Assembly (NCBI GenBank): GCA_046728115.1 | Contig: JBKPDW010000344.1 | Location: 1-5,579 of the forward strand | DNA length: 5,579 bases | Reading direction: 5' to 3' | Source of the DNA: CAVSWN01 sp046728115 | Lineage (GTDB): Bacteria > Acidobacteriota > Vicinamibacteria > Vicinamibacterales > CAVVIG01 | Part shown: in pieces, positions 1 through 5,218 of the stretch | Numbering within the stretch: position 1 is the stretch's first letter | Layout of the letters: each line of letters begins with the position of its first letter | Notes under the pieces: generated by a model | What the model was told of the DNA's origin: nothing | The model's input: the letters and a program-made list of their open reading frames with translations, nothing else | Databases searched by the model: none | Translations under genes and position numbers: made by a program

Positions 1-96
1 ACGGAACATCGCGCCGATCACGTGGTGGAGCACGAGCGCGTACTCGCCGTACATCGGATTCAGGATGAGCACGTGCGAAGGCGGCGGCACCCACCG
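1..96 (-). pseudogene. PLP-dependent class I/II aminotransferase fragment, partial at window edge
   Basis: Read on the minus strand in the frame of codons 1-3, 4-6 and so on, this stretch gives RWVPPPSHVLILNPMYGEYA, followed by LVLHHVIGAMFR at the window edge. A hydrophobic strand (HVLIL) followed by N-P-x-Y-x-x-Y-A is what fold-type I aminotransferases such as HisC and the CobC/CobD-like threonine-phosphate decarboxylases show in the middle of the large domain, where the aromatic residue stacks near PLP. The resemblance stops at about position 96. The frame stays open upstream (HHSTSRRMLGHQ) but no longer looks like the family. The N-terminal third expected before this motif is absent, so the piece is a truncated remnant or part of an assembly junction. 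The call rests on motif recall only. Confidence 0.42.
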
Positions 97-415
97 CTGA
101 TGACCCAGCATCCTACGGCTGGTCGAATGATGGAACGGCGCTGTATGGGATCGCGTATACCGCAACCCGGCGTCTTCAACTTGGAAGAATCGATGTGACG
201 ACGGAAACGAAAGTGAGATCAGCGATTTAGGCCCGATTCCACCGGCATTTGCCCTGGTCGACAGTCTGAACGACTTCGCCTATCGCGGCTTCAGCCTCAA
301 CCCGGACGGCAGGAGTTTTCTGACGTCAGTATTCAGGATGAAAACGCAGATCTATCTGATGAAGGATTTCGATCGCACCGTCCGGCTCGCCGAGCGGTGG
401 TTCCGGCGAGACTAG
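93..415 (+). pseudogene. C-terminal remnant of a TolB/PD40-type beta-propeller protein, frameshifted
   Basis: Two adjacent frames together give one coherent protein end. Positions 93-227 read TADDPASYGWSNDGTALYGI and then RRLQLGRIDVTTETKV, ending at TAG 228-230. From about 218 the next frame continues as ISDLGPIPPAFALVDSLN, then FAYRGFSLNPDGRSFLTSVF, RMKTQIYLMKDFDR and WFRRD, with stop TAG 413-415. The pattern WSxDG...L.G, then RGFSLxPDGxSFLTSVxR and a short Ile-Tyr-Leu-Met strand, matches the last blades of PD40/TolB-like propellers, which in Acidobacteriota often follow a Ser/Thr kinase or a winged-helix domain. The shift lies at about 210-220 and is explained by one missing base or two extra. 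The N-terminal part is missing and no start is visible, so this is a non-functional remnant unless the sequence is wrong. It converges on the cupin gene, whose stop is 17 bases away. Confidence 0.62.
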
Positions 416-432
416 AAAAGCTTCGTCAACGC

Positions 433-900
433 TCATGAATGCTTGTGCACGGCCGGCATCCCCGTCCGGCGGACCGTATCGCTCTCGAAATCGAACTCGA
501 TGAGGACGACCGGCTCCTTGCCCACCACCCAGCCGTCATGCCCCGGCTCGATCGCCACAATCTGCGGCGCCTTGTGCTCGACGACGCAGCCGTCCGCATA
601 CTCGACGTGGATCTCGCCGTGCGCCAGAAACCCGACGTGCGCGTGCATGCAGAGATCGGTGCCGACCTCCGGCTTCATGTCCTTGGACCACCGAAATCCG
701 GGTGGATAAATCATTCGCTTGACCCGCGCCTCCCCCGCTCGCGCGACCTCGAGTCGGACGTGTCCGATGTCGCGCCGCTCGGCGCCCTTCACGGGCGCAG
801 TGAGCGGATCGACGCGACCCGACGTCTTCCGCCTACTCGCACGACGGCTGCCGGCCGCCCGGCGGCGCGCTGCCTTCTTCACCGGCTCCTTCTTGGCCAT
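433..900 (-). CDS. Small cupin-domain protein with a lysine/arginine-rich N-terminal tail
   Basis: This 155-residue protein is the second gene of the unit led by the ABC exporter. The ATG at 898-900 has GAGG five bases upstream and lies 10 nt after the exporter stop; an open extension into that gene is not needed. Residues 1-29 are a basic, low-complexity tail rich in Lys, Arg and Ala. The rest is a single beta-barrel domain: RMIYPPGFRW at 62-71, the motif-1 region G80-x5-H86-x-H88 followed by H94 and E96, and the second-motif region IEPGHDGW at 117-124, ending EFDFESDTVRR. H86 and H88 fit cupin metal ligands, but the motif-1 Glu sits later than the canonical spacing and the motif-2 His is displaced to H121, so metal use is uncertain. 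No signal peptide is visible, so it is probably cytoplasmic. The enzymatic or sensory role is unknown; cupins of this shape are usually annotated only as cupin-domain proteins. Confidence 0.85.
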   Translation of the reverse strand: MAKKEPVKKAARRRAAGSRRASRRKTSGRVDPLTAPVKGAERRDIGHVRLEVARAGEARVKRMIYPPGFRWSKDMKPEVGTDLCMHAHVGFLAHGEIHVEYADGCVVEHKAPQIVAIEPGHDGWVVGKEPVVLIEFDFESDTVRRTGMPAVHKHS

Positions 901-910
901 GTTCGCCTCG

Positions 911-2752
911 CTACGCGCCGACGCTCTCCGCCTTGCCTTTGCTGCGCGGACTCGTCTGCAGCTCGTACAGCTCGTGGTACACACCGCCGGCAGCCATCAG
1001 CGCGTCGTGGGTGCCGTGTTCGACGACGGAGGTGTCCTTCACGACAAAGATGACGTCGGCGCGGCGGATGGTGTCGAGGTGATGGGCGATGACGATGCAG
1101 GTGCGCTTGCTCATCAGCCGCTCGAGCGCCTCGACGACCGCATGCTCCGACGCCGCGTCGAGTCCCGTCGTCGGCTCATCCAGAATCAAGATCGGCGTAT
1201 TCCGCACCATGGCGCGCGCGATGGCGATCCGCTGGCGCTGTCCCCCGGACAGCGTCGTACCACGCTCGCCCACCATCGTGGCGTAGCCGTGCGGCAGGCT
1301 AATGATGAAGTCGTGGGCGTTCGCGTTCTGGGCGGCTTGTATCGTGTCCTCGGGGTCGGCGTCCGGCCTGCCGTAGGCGATGTTTTCCCAGATCGTGCCG
1401 CGGAACAACAGCGATTCCTGCAGGACAAAGCTGATTTGATCGCGGATCGACTTCAGCGTGAATTGCCGGATGTCGGTGCCGTCGATCTTGACCGCCCCCG
1501 AGATCGGATCGAAGAAGCGCGGCACGAGGCCGGCGATGGTGCTCTTCCCCATGCCCGAGGGTCCGACGATCGCGACGATCTGCCCCGGCTCCACGCGCAG
1601 GCTGACGTCCTTCAGCACGTGGACGTCTTCCTCGTAGCCGAACGTGACGTGGTCGAGCTCGATCGCGCCCTTGAACGGCGGGGCCGGACGCGAGCCTGGC
1701 AGATCGCGAATCGAGCTCTCGATGCCGACCACCTCCTGGATGCGCTCGTAGCTGACCGCCGTCTTCGCGAGCGAGTTGGCCATCTTGGACAGGTCCTTGA
1801 TCGGCTTGTAGGTCTTCTTCACGTACATCAGGAAGACGATCAGCACGCCGGTCGTCAACTCCCCGGCGGCGACGAGCTTCACACCGTAGAAGAGCACGCC
1901 GCACGTGCCGGCCGCGACGATGATGTCGACCATCGGCGCCAGCTTTGCTTTGACGCTGCGCGCCTGCAGGCCCGCGCGGACGTTCTGGCGGCTCTCGTAG
2001 CTGAATCGGCGGTCCTCGAAATCCTCGCGCGCGAATGCCTGGACCACGTGGATCGACGTCAGCACCTCCGCGACGCCCGACATCAGCTCGCTCTCCTTGC
2101 GCTTGACGGTCCGGGACGCTTCCTTGATCCGGCGGGAGTACAGGGAGACGAAGACGAAGAGCACCGGCGCGATCGACAGGCCGACCAGCGTGAAGCGCCA
2201 GCTGACGTAGAGCATGATGCTGACCATGCCCACCAGCGTCAGCACGTTGATCACGATGCCGAGCAGGGCCGTGTCGATGAAGTCCTGGACGGCGTCGATG
2301 TCCTTCGTCACGCGGGTGATCAGATCGCCGGCCCGCGCCTTGCCGTGCTCCGCGAGCGACAGGCGCTGGATGCGCTGATACAGCAGCAGCCGCAGGTCGT
2401 GCGCGATCCACTGGCTGACGCTCGTCGTCAGATATTTTTCGGCGTACGCGCTGATCCCGCCGAGGATCGCGATGAACAGCACCAGGCCGAGCGCGAACTC
2501 GAGCAGGACCGTTGTGTCGCGGCTCAGCGCGGCCGGGACGATCGCGCCGATTCGCGCCGGGAGCCGCTTACCCTGCAGGATGTTGTCGACGACGATCGTG
2601 ATGGGCCACGGCTCGAGCACGTCGGCGAGGGTTTCGCCGAGCACCGCCAGAAACGCCACCACCAGCGCCTTCCAGTGAGGCACGAGCAGGCGGGCCAGCC
2701 GAAGCTGAGCGAATCGTGACGGCGGCGCCGCGCGCTCGGACTCTTTGGCCAA
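911..2752 (-). CDS. ABC exporter half-transporter (fused permease and ATPase, MsbA/type IV exporter family)
   Basis: This 613-residue protein has the usual exporter half-transporter length and probably works as a homodimer pumping a lipid, peptide or drug-like substrate out through the inner membrane; the substrate cannot be read from sequence. The membrane domain spans about residues 27-312, with hydrophobic stretches near 30-56, 82-104, 160-181, 184-204, 273-295 and 300-311. The ATPase domain is complete: A-loop Tyr373, Walker A GPSGMGKST at 397-405, Q-loop Gln445, GERGTTLSGGQ ending at the signature 501-505, Walker B ILILDE at 521-526 with catalytic Glu526, D-loop around 529-533, and H-loop His557. 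All key residues are present, so no degenerate partner is required. The start is TTG: a stop codon lies directly upstream, and GGAGG at 2760-2764 sits 7 nt away. The cupin gene follows after 10 nt, implying co-transcription. Confidence 0.95.
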   Translation of the reverse strand: MAKESERAAPPSRFAQLRLARLLVPHWKALVVAFLAVLGETLADVLEPWPITIVVDNILQGKRLPARIGAIVPAALSRDTTVLLEFALGLVLFIAILGGISAYAEKYLTTSVSQWIAHDLRLLLYQRIQRLSLAEHGKARAGDLITRVTKDIDAVQDFIDTALLGIVINVLTLVGMVSIMLYVSWRFTLVGLSIAPVLFVFVSLYSRRIKEASRTVKRKESELMSGVAEVLTSIHVVQAFAREDFEDRRFSYESRQNVRAGLQARSVKAKLAPMVDIIVAAGTCGVLFYGVKLVAAGELTTGVLIVFLMYVKKTYKPIKDLSKMANSLAKTAVSYERIQEVVGIESSIRDLPGSRPAPPFKGAIELDHVTFGYEEDVHVLKDVSLRVEPGQIVAIVGPSGMGKSTIAGLVPRFFDPISGAVKIDGTDIRQFTLKSIRDQISFVLQESLLFRGTIWENIAYGRPDADPEDTIQAAQNANAHDFIISLPHGYATMVGERGTTLSGGQRQRIAIARAMVRNTPILILDEPTTGLDAASEHAVVEALERLMSKRTCIVIAHHLDTIRRADVIFVVKDTSVVEHGTHDALMAAGGVYHELYELQTSPRSKGKAESVGA

Positions 2753-2759
2753 TCAGCCG

Positions 2760-2764
2760 CCTCC
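2760..2764 (-). promoter_or_regulatory. Ribosome binding site deciding the TTG start of the ABC exporter
   Basis: The minus strand reads GGAGG with a 7-nt gap to TTG at 2750-2752. An in-frame TGA lies immediately before that TTG, so it is the most upstream possible start, and no better-placed ATG or GTG lies just downstream. This supports the non-ATG start. Confidence 0.75.
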
Positions 2765-2779
2765 GTAAGGTGTTGCGCG

Positions 2780-2785
2780 AGTATA
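2780..2785 (-). promoter_or_regulatory. Candidate -10 box of the ABC exporter-cupin unit
   Basis: The minus strand reads TATACT, matching five of six bases of the sigma-70 -10 consensus, about 28 nt upstream of the TTG start. That would leave a short leader containing the GGAGG site. No good -35 element lies at the expected distance; the region there is filled by the inverted repeat at 2788-2804. The call is therefore tentative; an activator-dependent promoter is an alternative reading. Confidence 0.35.
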
Positions 2786-2787
2786 CA

Positions 2788-2804
2788 CAGCTTTACAAAA
2801 GCTG
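2788..2804. repeat. Perfect 7-bp inverted repeat CAGCTTT-aca-AAAGCTG, possible operator
   Basis: The two arms are exact reverse complements separated by three bases. The element starts two bases upstream of the candidate -10 box, where a bound dimeric regulator would meet RNA polymerase. It is not followed by a T-run in either direction, so it does not look like an intrinsic terminator. Regulation by this site is inferred from position only. Confidence 0.4.
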
Positions 2805-3017
2805 CAGGTCGAACAACCGAGCCCTCGCCTTTGATCGGCTCGGGATCGGTTCCATGACGATCCGGCAAACCCAGGGGAAGATTTTGATGGTTGTTAACCG
2901 CATACAATAGGCGCGTCCTGCCCTAGGCTTGACGGCCGGGGCCGTTTTCACCGATCACGCTGGCGTCGGAGTGCAGGTCTGTAGGCTTGCGGGCAATCGA
3001 GGCAAGGTTACAAAGAA

Positions 3018-3037
3018 CTACCGCCTGAAGGCGGTAG
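3018..3037 (+). repeat. Dispersed palindrome, copy 1 (CTACCGCC-tgaa-GGCGGTAG)
   Basis: A perfect 20-base palindrome with 8-bp arms and a TGAA centre. Its inner 14 bases, CCGCCTGAAGGCGG, recur exactly in reverse orientation at 5052-5065 and with one mismatch at 4058-4071, always outside the intact genes. It can form a stable hairpin but has no downstream T-run, so a REP-like intergenic repeat is more likely than an intrinsic terminator. Confidence 0.6.
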
Positions 3038-3155
3038 ACTCTGCGCGCGACGGAAAGTCGCAGCCGGACGATTTGGACTCAGCAGTCGGGCCCATCCCAT
3101 CCCCCTTTCACGCAGGCCGTCCCGTCCCCTCACACAGCCTCCGCCCGCGCGAGCC

Positions 3156-3463
3156 GTTCCTGCATGGAAGGGCCACTTGTTCATGGGGGCGCTGAGTGGA
3201 CAGCAGCTTCAGAGAATCGCGTTCAACCAGCCGCTGCAGGCCGAGCGACGCGAATCGTTGCTGACACAACTCGATGTCCGCGTCCGCGACGTGCGCCAAG
3301 GCCCGGATGGATATCTCTACATCGCGACGGAAAAAGCTTCGGACGCCGCGCCGACCGCAGACGAGTCCGGGGAGGAATACAGAAACCGCCCGGTGGACAA
3401 GGTCCGGTGTTCGTGAGCATGGAACCGGACGGCAGCGTCGTCCGGATTGAGCCGGCCGAGTGA
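3156..3463 (+). pseudogene. C-terminal remnant of a PQQ-dependent sugar dehydrogenase, frameshifted
   Basis: The frame running to TGA 3414-3416 reads VPAWKGHLFMGALSGQQLQR, IAFNQPLQAERRESLLTQL and DVRVRDVRQGPDGYLYIATE. This is the last blade of soluble glucose/sorbosone dehydrogenase-type six-bladed propellers, in which RIRDVRxGPDGxLYxxTD and a closing GxVLRIEP strand are hallmarks. The closing strand is present but in the neighbouring frame, as GPVFVSMEPDGSVVRIEPAE followed by TGA 3461-3463. A frameshift therefore lies at about 3345-3415. Nothing upstream of 3156 resembles the first five blades, the catalytic residues or a secretion signal, so the enzyme is lost. The intact family members are periplasmic PQQ-linked aldose oxidases. 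It converges on the DUF6152-like gene, whose stop is 127 bases away. Confidence 0.68.
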
Positions 3464-3590
3464 GCCGGGACTGTTCTTCGATCACGGACGGATCCGCGAA
3501 CAACCAGGGCCGCTCGTGGCCACACGGCCGGGTGAGACGACGGGGGCCGGACTTGTCCCTGACGCCGCTCGCGGTGGCGGCAGGACGATC

Positions 3591-4034
3591 TCAGCGCGGC
3601 GTACTAACCGGGACAGTCGAAGAATAGCCGGCGCCGCCGTCTCCGTCCCAATCGCGCTCGATGCCATGCCCGCGCGCGACATCCCCGTGCATCGGCGTCA
3701 GGAACCCGAGCAGGCAGCCGTTGGAACCATCCCTGAGCACATGACAGCGGACCTTGATCAGATCGCCCGGTCTCACATCGTCCCGCTTGATGCCGACTTT
3801 GGTGAGCCCACTGGGGCCAGTCGCCTCCAGGGCCCAAGTCGTGACCTCGCCTTTCTGATCCTTGACGTCCATGTACACCCAGGAATGCGGGACGAGCAGA
3901 TGGAGTTCCTTGACCGTTCCCTCCATCGTCGTCCACGTCGCGACTTCGTAGTTGCCGTGCGAATGGTGCGCCCGAACCGGCATCACCGAGAACGCCGCGC
4001 ACAGGGCCGCGAGCGTGAGTGATCTCATGAGCAT
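3591..4034 (-). CDS. Secreted DUF6152-family-like protein
   Basis: This 147-residue protein has an N-terminal export signal: Met-Arg, a hydrophobic run LTLAALCAAF, and a probable cut after PVRA, leaving a mature protein starting HHSHGNYEV. The His-rich mature N-terminus, EGTVKELHLLVPHSWVYMDV, WALEATGP and a later RCHVLRDGSNGCLLGF stretch match what I recall of DUF6152, small secreted proteins of unknown function. The two Cys in the last stretch could pair, and the histidines could bind metal; neither is shown. The tail after GIERDWDG looks non-conserved. Three in-frame ATGs lie at 4037, 4034 and 4028, with AGGAGG at 4040-4045 only 2, 5 or 11 nt away; I chose the middle one. It lies 59 bases downstream of the secreted 229-residue gene on the same strand, with a palindrome between them, so co-transcription is likely but may be attenuated. 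Confidence 0.8.
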   Translation of the reverse strand: MLMRSLTLAALCAAFSVMPVRAHHSHGNYEVATWTTMEGTVKELHLLVPHSWVYMDVKDQKGEVTTWALEATGPSGLTKVGIKRDDVRPGDLIKVRCHVLRDGSNGCLLGFLTPMHGDVARGHGIERDWDGDGGAGYSSTVPVSTPR

Positions 4035-4039
4035 CATTC

Positions 4040-4045
4040 CCTCCT
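4040..4045 (-). promoter_or_regulatory. Ribosome binding site of the DUF6152-like gene
   Basis: AGGAGG on the minus strand lies very close to a cluster of three in-frame ATGs. Spacing of 5 nt favours the ATG at 4034; 2 nt for 4037 is tight and 11 nt for 4028 is long. Confidence 0.6.
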
Positions 4046-4055
4046 GGGCCGTGGA

Positions 4056-4073
4056 GCCCGCCTTCAGCCGGAC
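4056..4073 (-). repeat. Dispersed palindrome, imperfect copy 3, between the two secreted-protein genes
   Basis: GCCCGCCTTCAGCCGGAC on the plus strand matches 16 of 18 bases of the copy at 5050-5067. In the minus-strand transcript it would fold into a stem with a UGAA loop, one wobble pair and one mismatch. It lies between the stop of the upstream gene and the ribosome binding site of the DUF6152-like gene, where it could dampen read-through or protect the upstream mRNA. That role is inference. Confidence 0.5.
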
Positions 4074-4093
4074 TCGTATCAGGTAGCTTCAGG

Positions 4094-4783
4094 TTACTTG
4101 TTCGCGGGCGGCGGCGGACCGCCCAAGCGGGGCGGCGGCGGCGCCGGGAATTTCCATACCTCGGAGTATCCAGTCGTGTAGAGCGAACGATAGCGGACCG
4201 GCTTCCCTTCTTCATCGAGCCACATCAGCGACTGCTGAAACAAACCCGGGGCGGGTGCGCCGCGAGGCACCGTGCCCTCAAGAATGTACAGCTTGGTCCC
4301 GTGCCGATAAATCGCCGCGAAGGTCCGCGATCCGTCGGGGTTCGTGAGCTGTACGCGTTGTCCTTCCACCTGGTCCGTGACCGCCCACGCGAAGTACGTC
4401 ACCTTGCCATCTCGCTTGATGAAATTCCACGCCGCGTGGACGATCGATCCCTGCACGTCGCCGCGAAATTCGTTCTGGCAGAGGTCGCCGTCCCCGCCCT
4501 TCTTCCGGCATTCCTCGGCTTTGGCCGCGTGCAGCTTCTCCGCATCGGCGTAGTCGACGACGGTGACGGAGTACCGGCTCGGGCCGCTGTCGGCGCTGTA
4601 CACGCGTGCCGGCAACATGAGACCGAATTCGCTGGCGTAGGTGGTGGTCTGGACCTTTGGTTCGGTGGGGAAGTTGACGCCGAACAAATCCGCTTTGCTG
4701 GCGTACTGGATCCACTCCTGACCGAAGAGGGGTCCGCACACCGAAAGGATCAATGCCGCCGTCGCGACTGAAGTCCGGTGCAT
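4094..4783 (-). CDS. Secreted protein of unknown function, proline-rich C-terminus
   Basis: I do not recognise a named family for this 229-residue protein. Residues 1-21 form a signal peptide (MHRTSVATAALILSVCGPLF then G), with the mature chain likely starting QEW. The Cys16 context, LSVC, does not fit a lipobox. The domain opens with KADLFGVNFPTEPKV at 30-44 and RYSVTVVDYADAEKL at 70-84, a fine-grained F-x-V-x-F-P-x-x-P then Y-x-V-x-x-x-D-Y pattern loosely like PsbP/DUF1795-type folds. Cys92 and Cys102 are the only mature cysteines and could form a disulfide. The chain ends in a proline-rich tail (APPPPRLGGPPPP). The start at 4781-4783 has GGAGG at 4791-4795, 7 nt away; an open extension to 5110 runs through a repeat and is not coding. 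It leads a probable two-gene unit with the DUF6152-like gene, so both products likely act outside the inner membrane. Confidence 0.85.
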   Translation of the reverse strand: MHRTSVATAALILSVCGPLFGQEWIQYASKADLFGVNFPTEPKVQTTTYASEFGLMLPARVYSADSGPSRYSVTVVDYADAEKLHAAKAEECRKKGGDGDLCQNEFRGDVQGSIVHAAWNFIKRDGKVTYFAWAVTDQVEGQRVQLTNPDGSRTFAAIYRHGTKLYILEGTVPRGAPAPGLFQQSLMWLDEEGKPVRYRSLYTTGYSEVWKFPAPPPPRLGGPPPPANK

Positions 4784-4790
4784 ACCGATT

Positions 4791-4795
4791 CCTCC
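4791..4795 (-). promoter_or_regulatory. Ribosome binding site deciding the start of the 229-residue secreted protein
   Basis: GGAGG on the minus strand lies 7 nt before the ATG at 4781-4783, directly ahead of a clear signal peptide. This rules out the longer open frame that begins at 5110. Confidence 0.8.
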
Positions 4796-5049
4796 AGTGT
4801 CAGGAGAAGCGCCGATGTCCCTTGCGCCCGACCGCCGGGCGCCTCCGCGTCCTGCGCTCCGGCGGTCCGCCGAAGGCATGCGAGAGTCAAAGCCTCGCCC
4901 GAAGCTGATCGCGTCATGGTGATACCGGGAAATGGTTTCCGCAAGGAATTTCTTCTGGTGGAGAATGCGCCGTCGGACATGCGCTCCGCTCTTGGCGGGC
5001 ATCGCCGTGGACAATACCGCCGAAGCCACGGCGGGCGTCAGTACGTAGT

Positions 5050-5067
5050 GTCCGCCTTCAGGCGGAC
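5050..5067 (-). repeat. Dispersed palindrome, copy 2 (GTCCGCC-ttca-GGCGGAC)
   Basis: A perfect 18-base palindrome with 7-bp arms, preceded by TACGTAGT. Its inner 14 bases are the exact reverse complement of the core at 3021-3034. When such copies are translated they give peptides like RRPPEGGHYV or VRLKADTTY, which I recall seeing spuriously fused to many acidobacterial protein predictions. That recollection supports a widely dispersed element but is not proof. Confidence 0.6.
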
Positions 5068-5218
5068 GTCGATTCCACTGGCGCTGATTTGGTCTGTGAT
5101 CCGACCGCATTCCGATTGATGAATATCGCGATCGAGCGTACCGAGTAGAACGCGGAATCCTGCGGACTGGGGAGGATTAGATCGTCCTGACGGCTATATC
5201 ATGCGAGGAGTGCCTCCG

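Larger units (their letters stand above)
2753..3155. other. Non-coding stretch upstream of the ABC exporter
   Basis: I see no convincing gene in these 400 bases; the short open frames lack ribosome binding sites and family-like sequence. The exporter end holds the ribosome binding site, candidate -10 box and operator-like repeat. Further out is an inverted repeat with arms CCGAGCC (2817-2823) and GGCTCGG (2837-2843) around a 13-base loop, then a relatively AT-rich patch around 2880-2910 containing TACAAT without a well-spaced -35. A copy of the CCGCCTGAAGGCGG palindrome is at 3018-3037. The right end may include unrecognisable sequence of the decayed sugar-dehydrogenase gene that becomes readable at about 3156. 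Confidence 0.55.
4784..5218. other. Non-coding stretch between divergent genes
   Basis: No gene is supported in these 435 bases, although a frame continuous with the secreted protein stays open to 5110; its translation is low-complexity and crosses a palindrome. On the gene-proximal side are two GC-rich hairpins, GCGCCCG-accgc-CGGGCGC at 4824-4842 and CGGCGG-t-CCGCCG at 4860-4872, and a 13-base inverted repeat GGAAA-tgg-TTTCC at 4928-4940. A copy of the dispersed palindrome is at 5050-5067. I see no sigma-70 promoter with a good pair of boxes for either flanking gene. Confidence 0.5.

Noticed and set aside
901..984. N-terminal extension of the cupin into the exporter gene
   Set aside because: The added residues are antisense-like low complexity overlapping the exporter's C-terminus in another frame, and the ATG at 898-900 has its own ribosome binding site.
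439..1053. Plus-strand open frame opposite the cupin gene
   Set aside because: Low-complexity, Arg-rich translation opposite a domain-bearing gene; it also crosses the end of the exporter gene.
719..2719. Very long plus-strand open frame (666 codons) opposite the ABC exporter
   Set aside because: Its translation is rich in Arg, Asp, Ala and His with no recognisable domain, and it is antisense to a gene with every ABC motif. GC-rich codon use on the real strand keeps this frame open.
2884..2908. Plus-strand promoter (TTGATG ... TACAAT)
   Set aside because: The two boxes are only 13 bases apart, and no gene follows for more than 200 bases.
3018..3037. Intrinsic terminator
   Set aside because: The hairpin is strong but neither strand has a following T-run, and the same core recurs elsewhere, so it is better read as a dispersed repeat.
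3447..4022. Plus-strand open frame opposite the DUF6152-like gene
   Set aside because: Antisense to a gene with a signal peptide, ribosome binding site and recognisable family sequence; no domain of its own.
4784..5110. N-terminal extension of the 229-residue secreted protein
   Set aside because: It would bury a clear signal peptide and ribosome binding site, and it runs through the dispersed palindrome.
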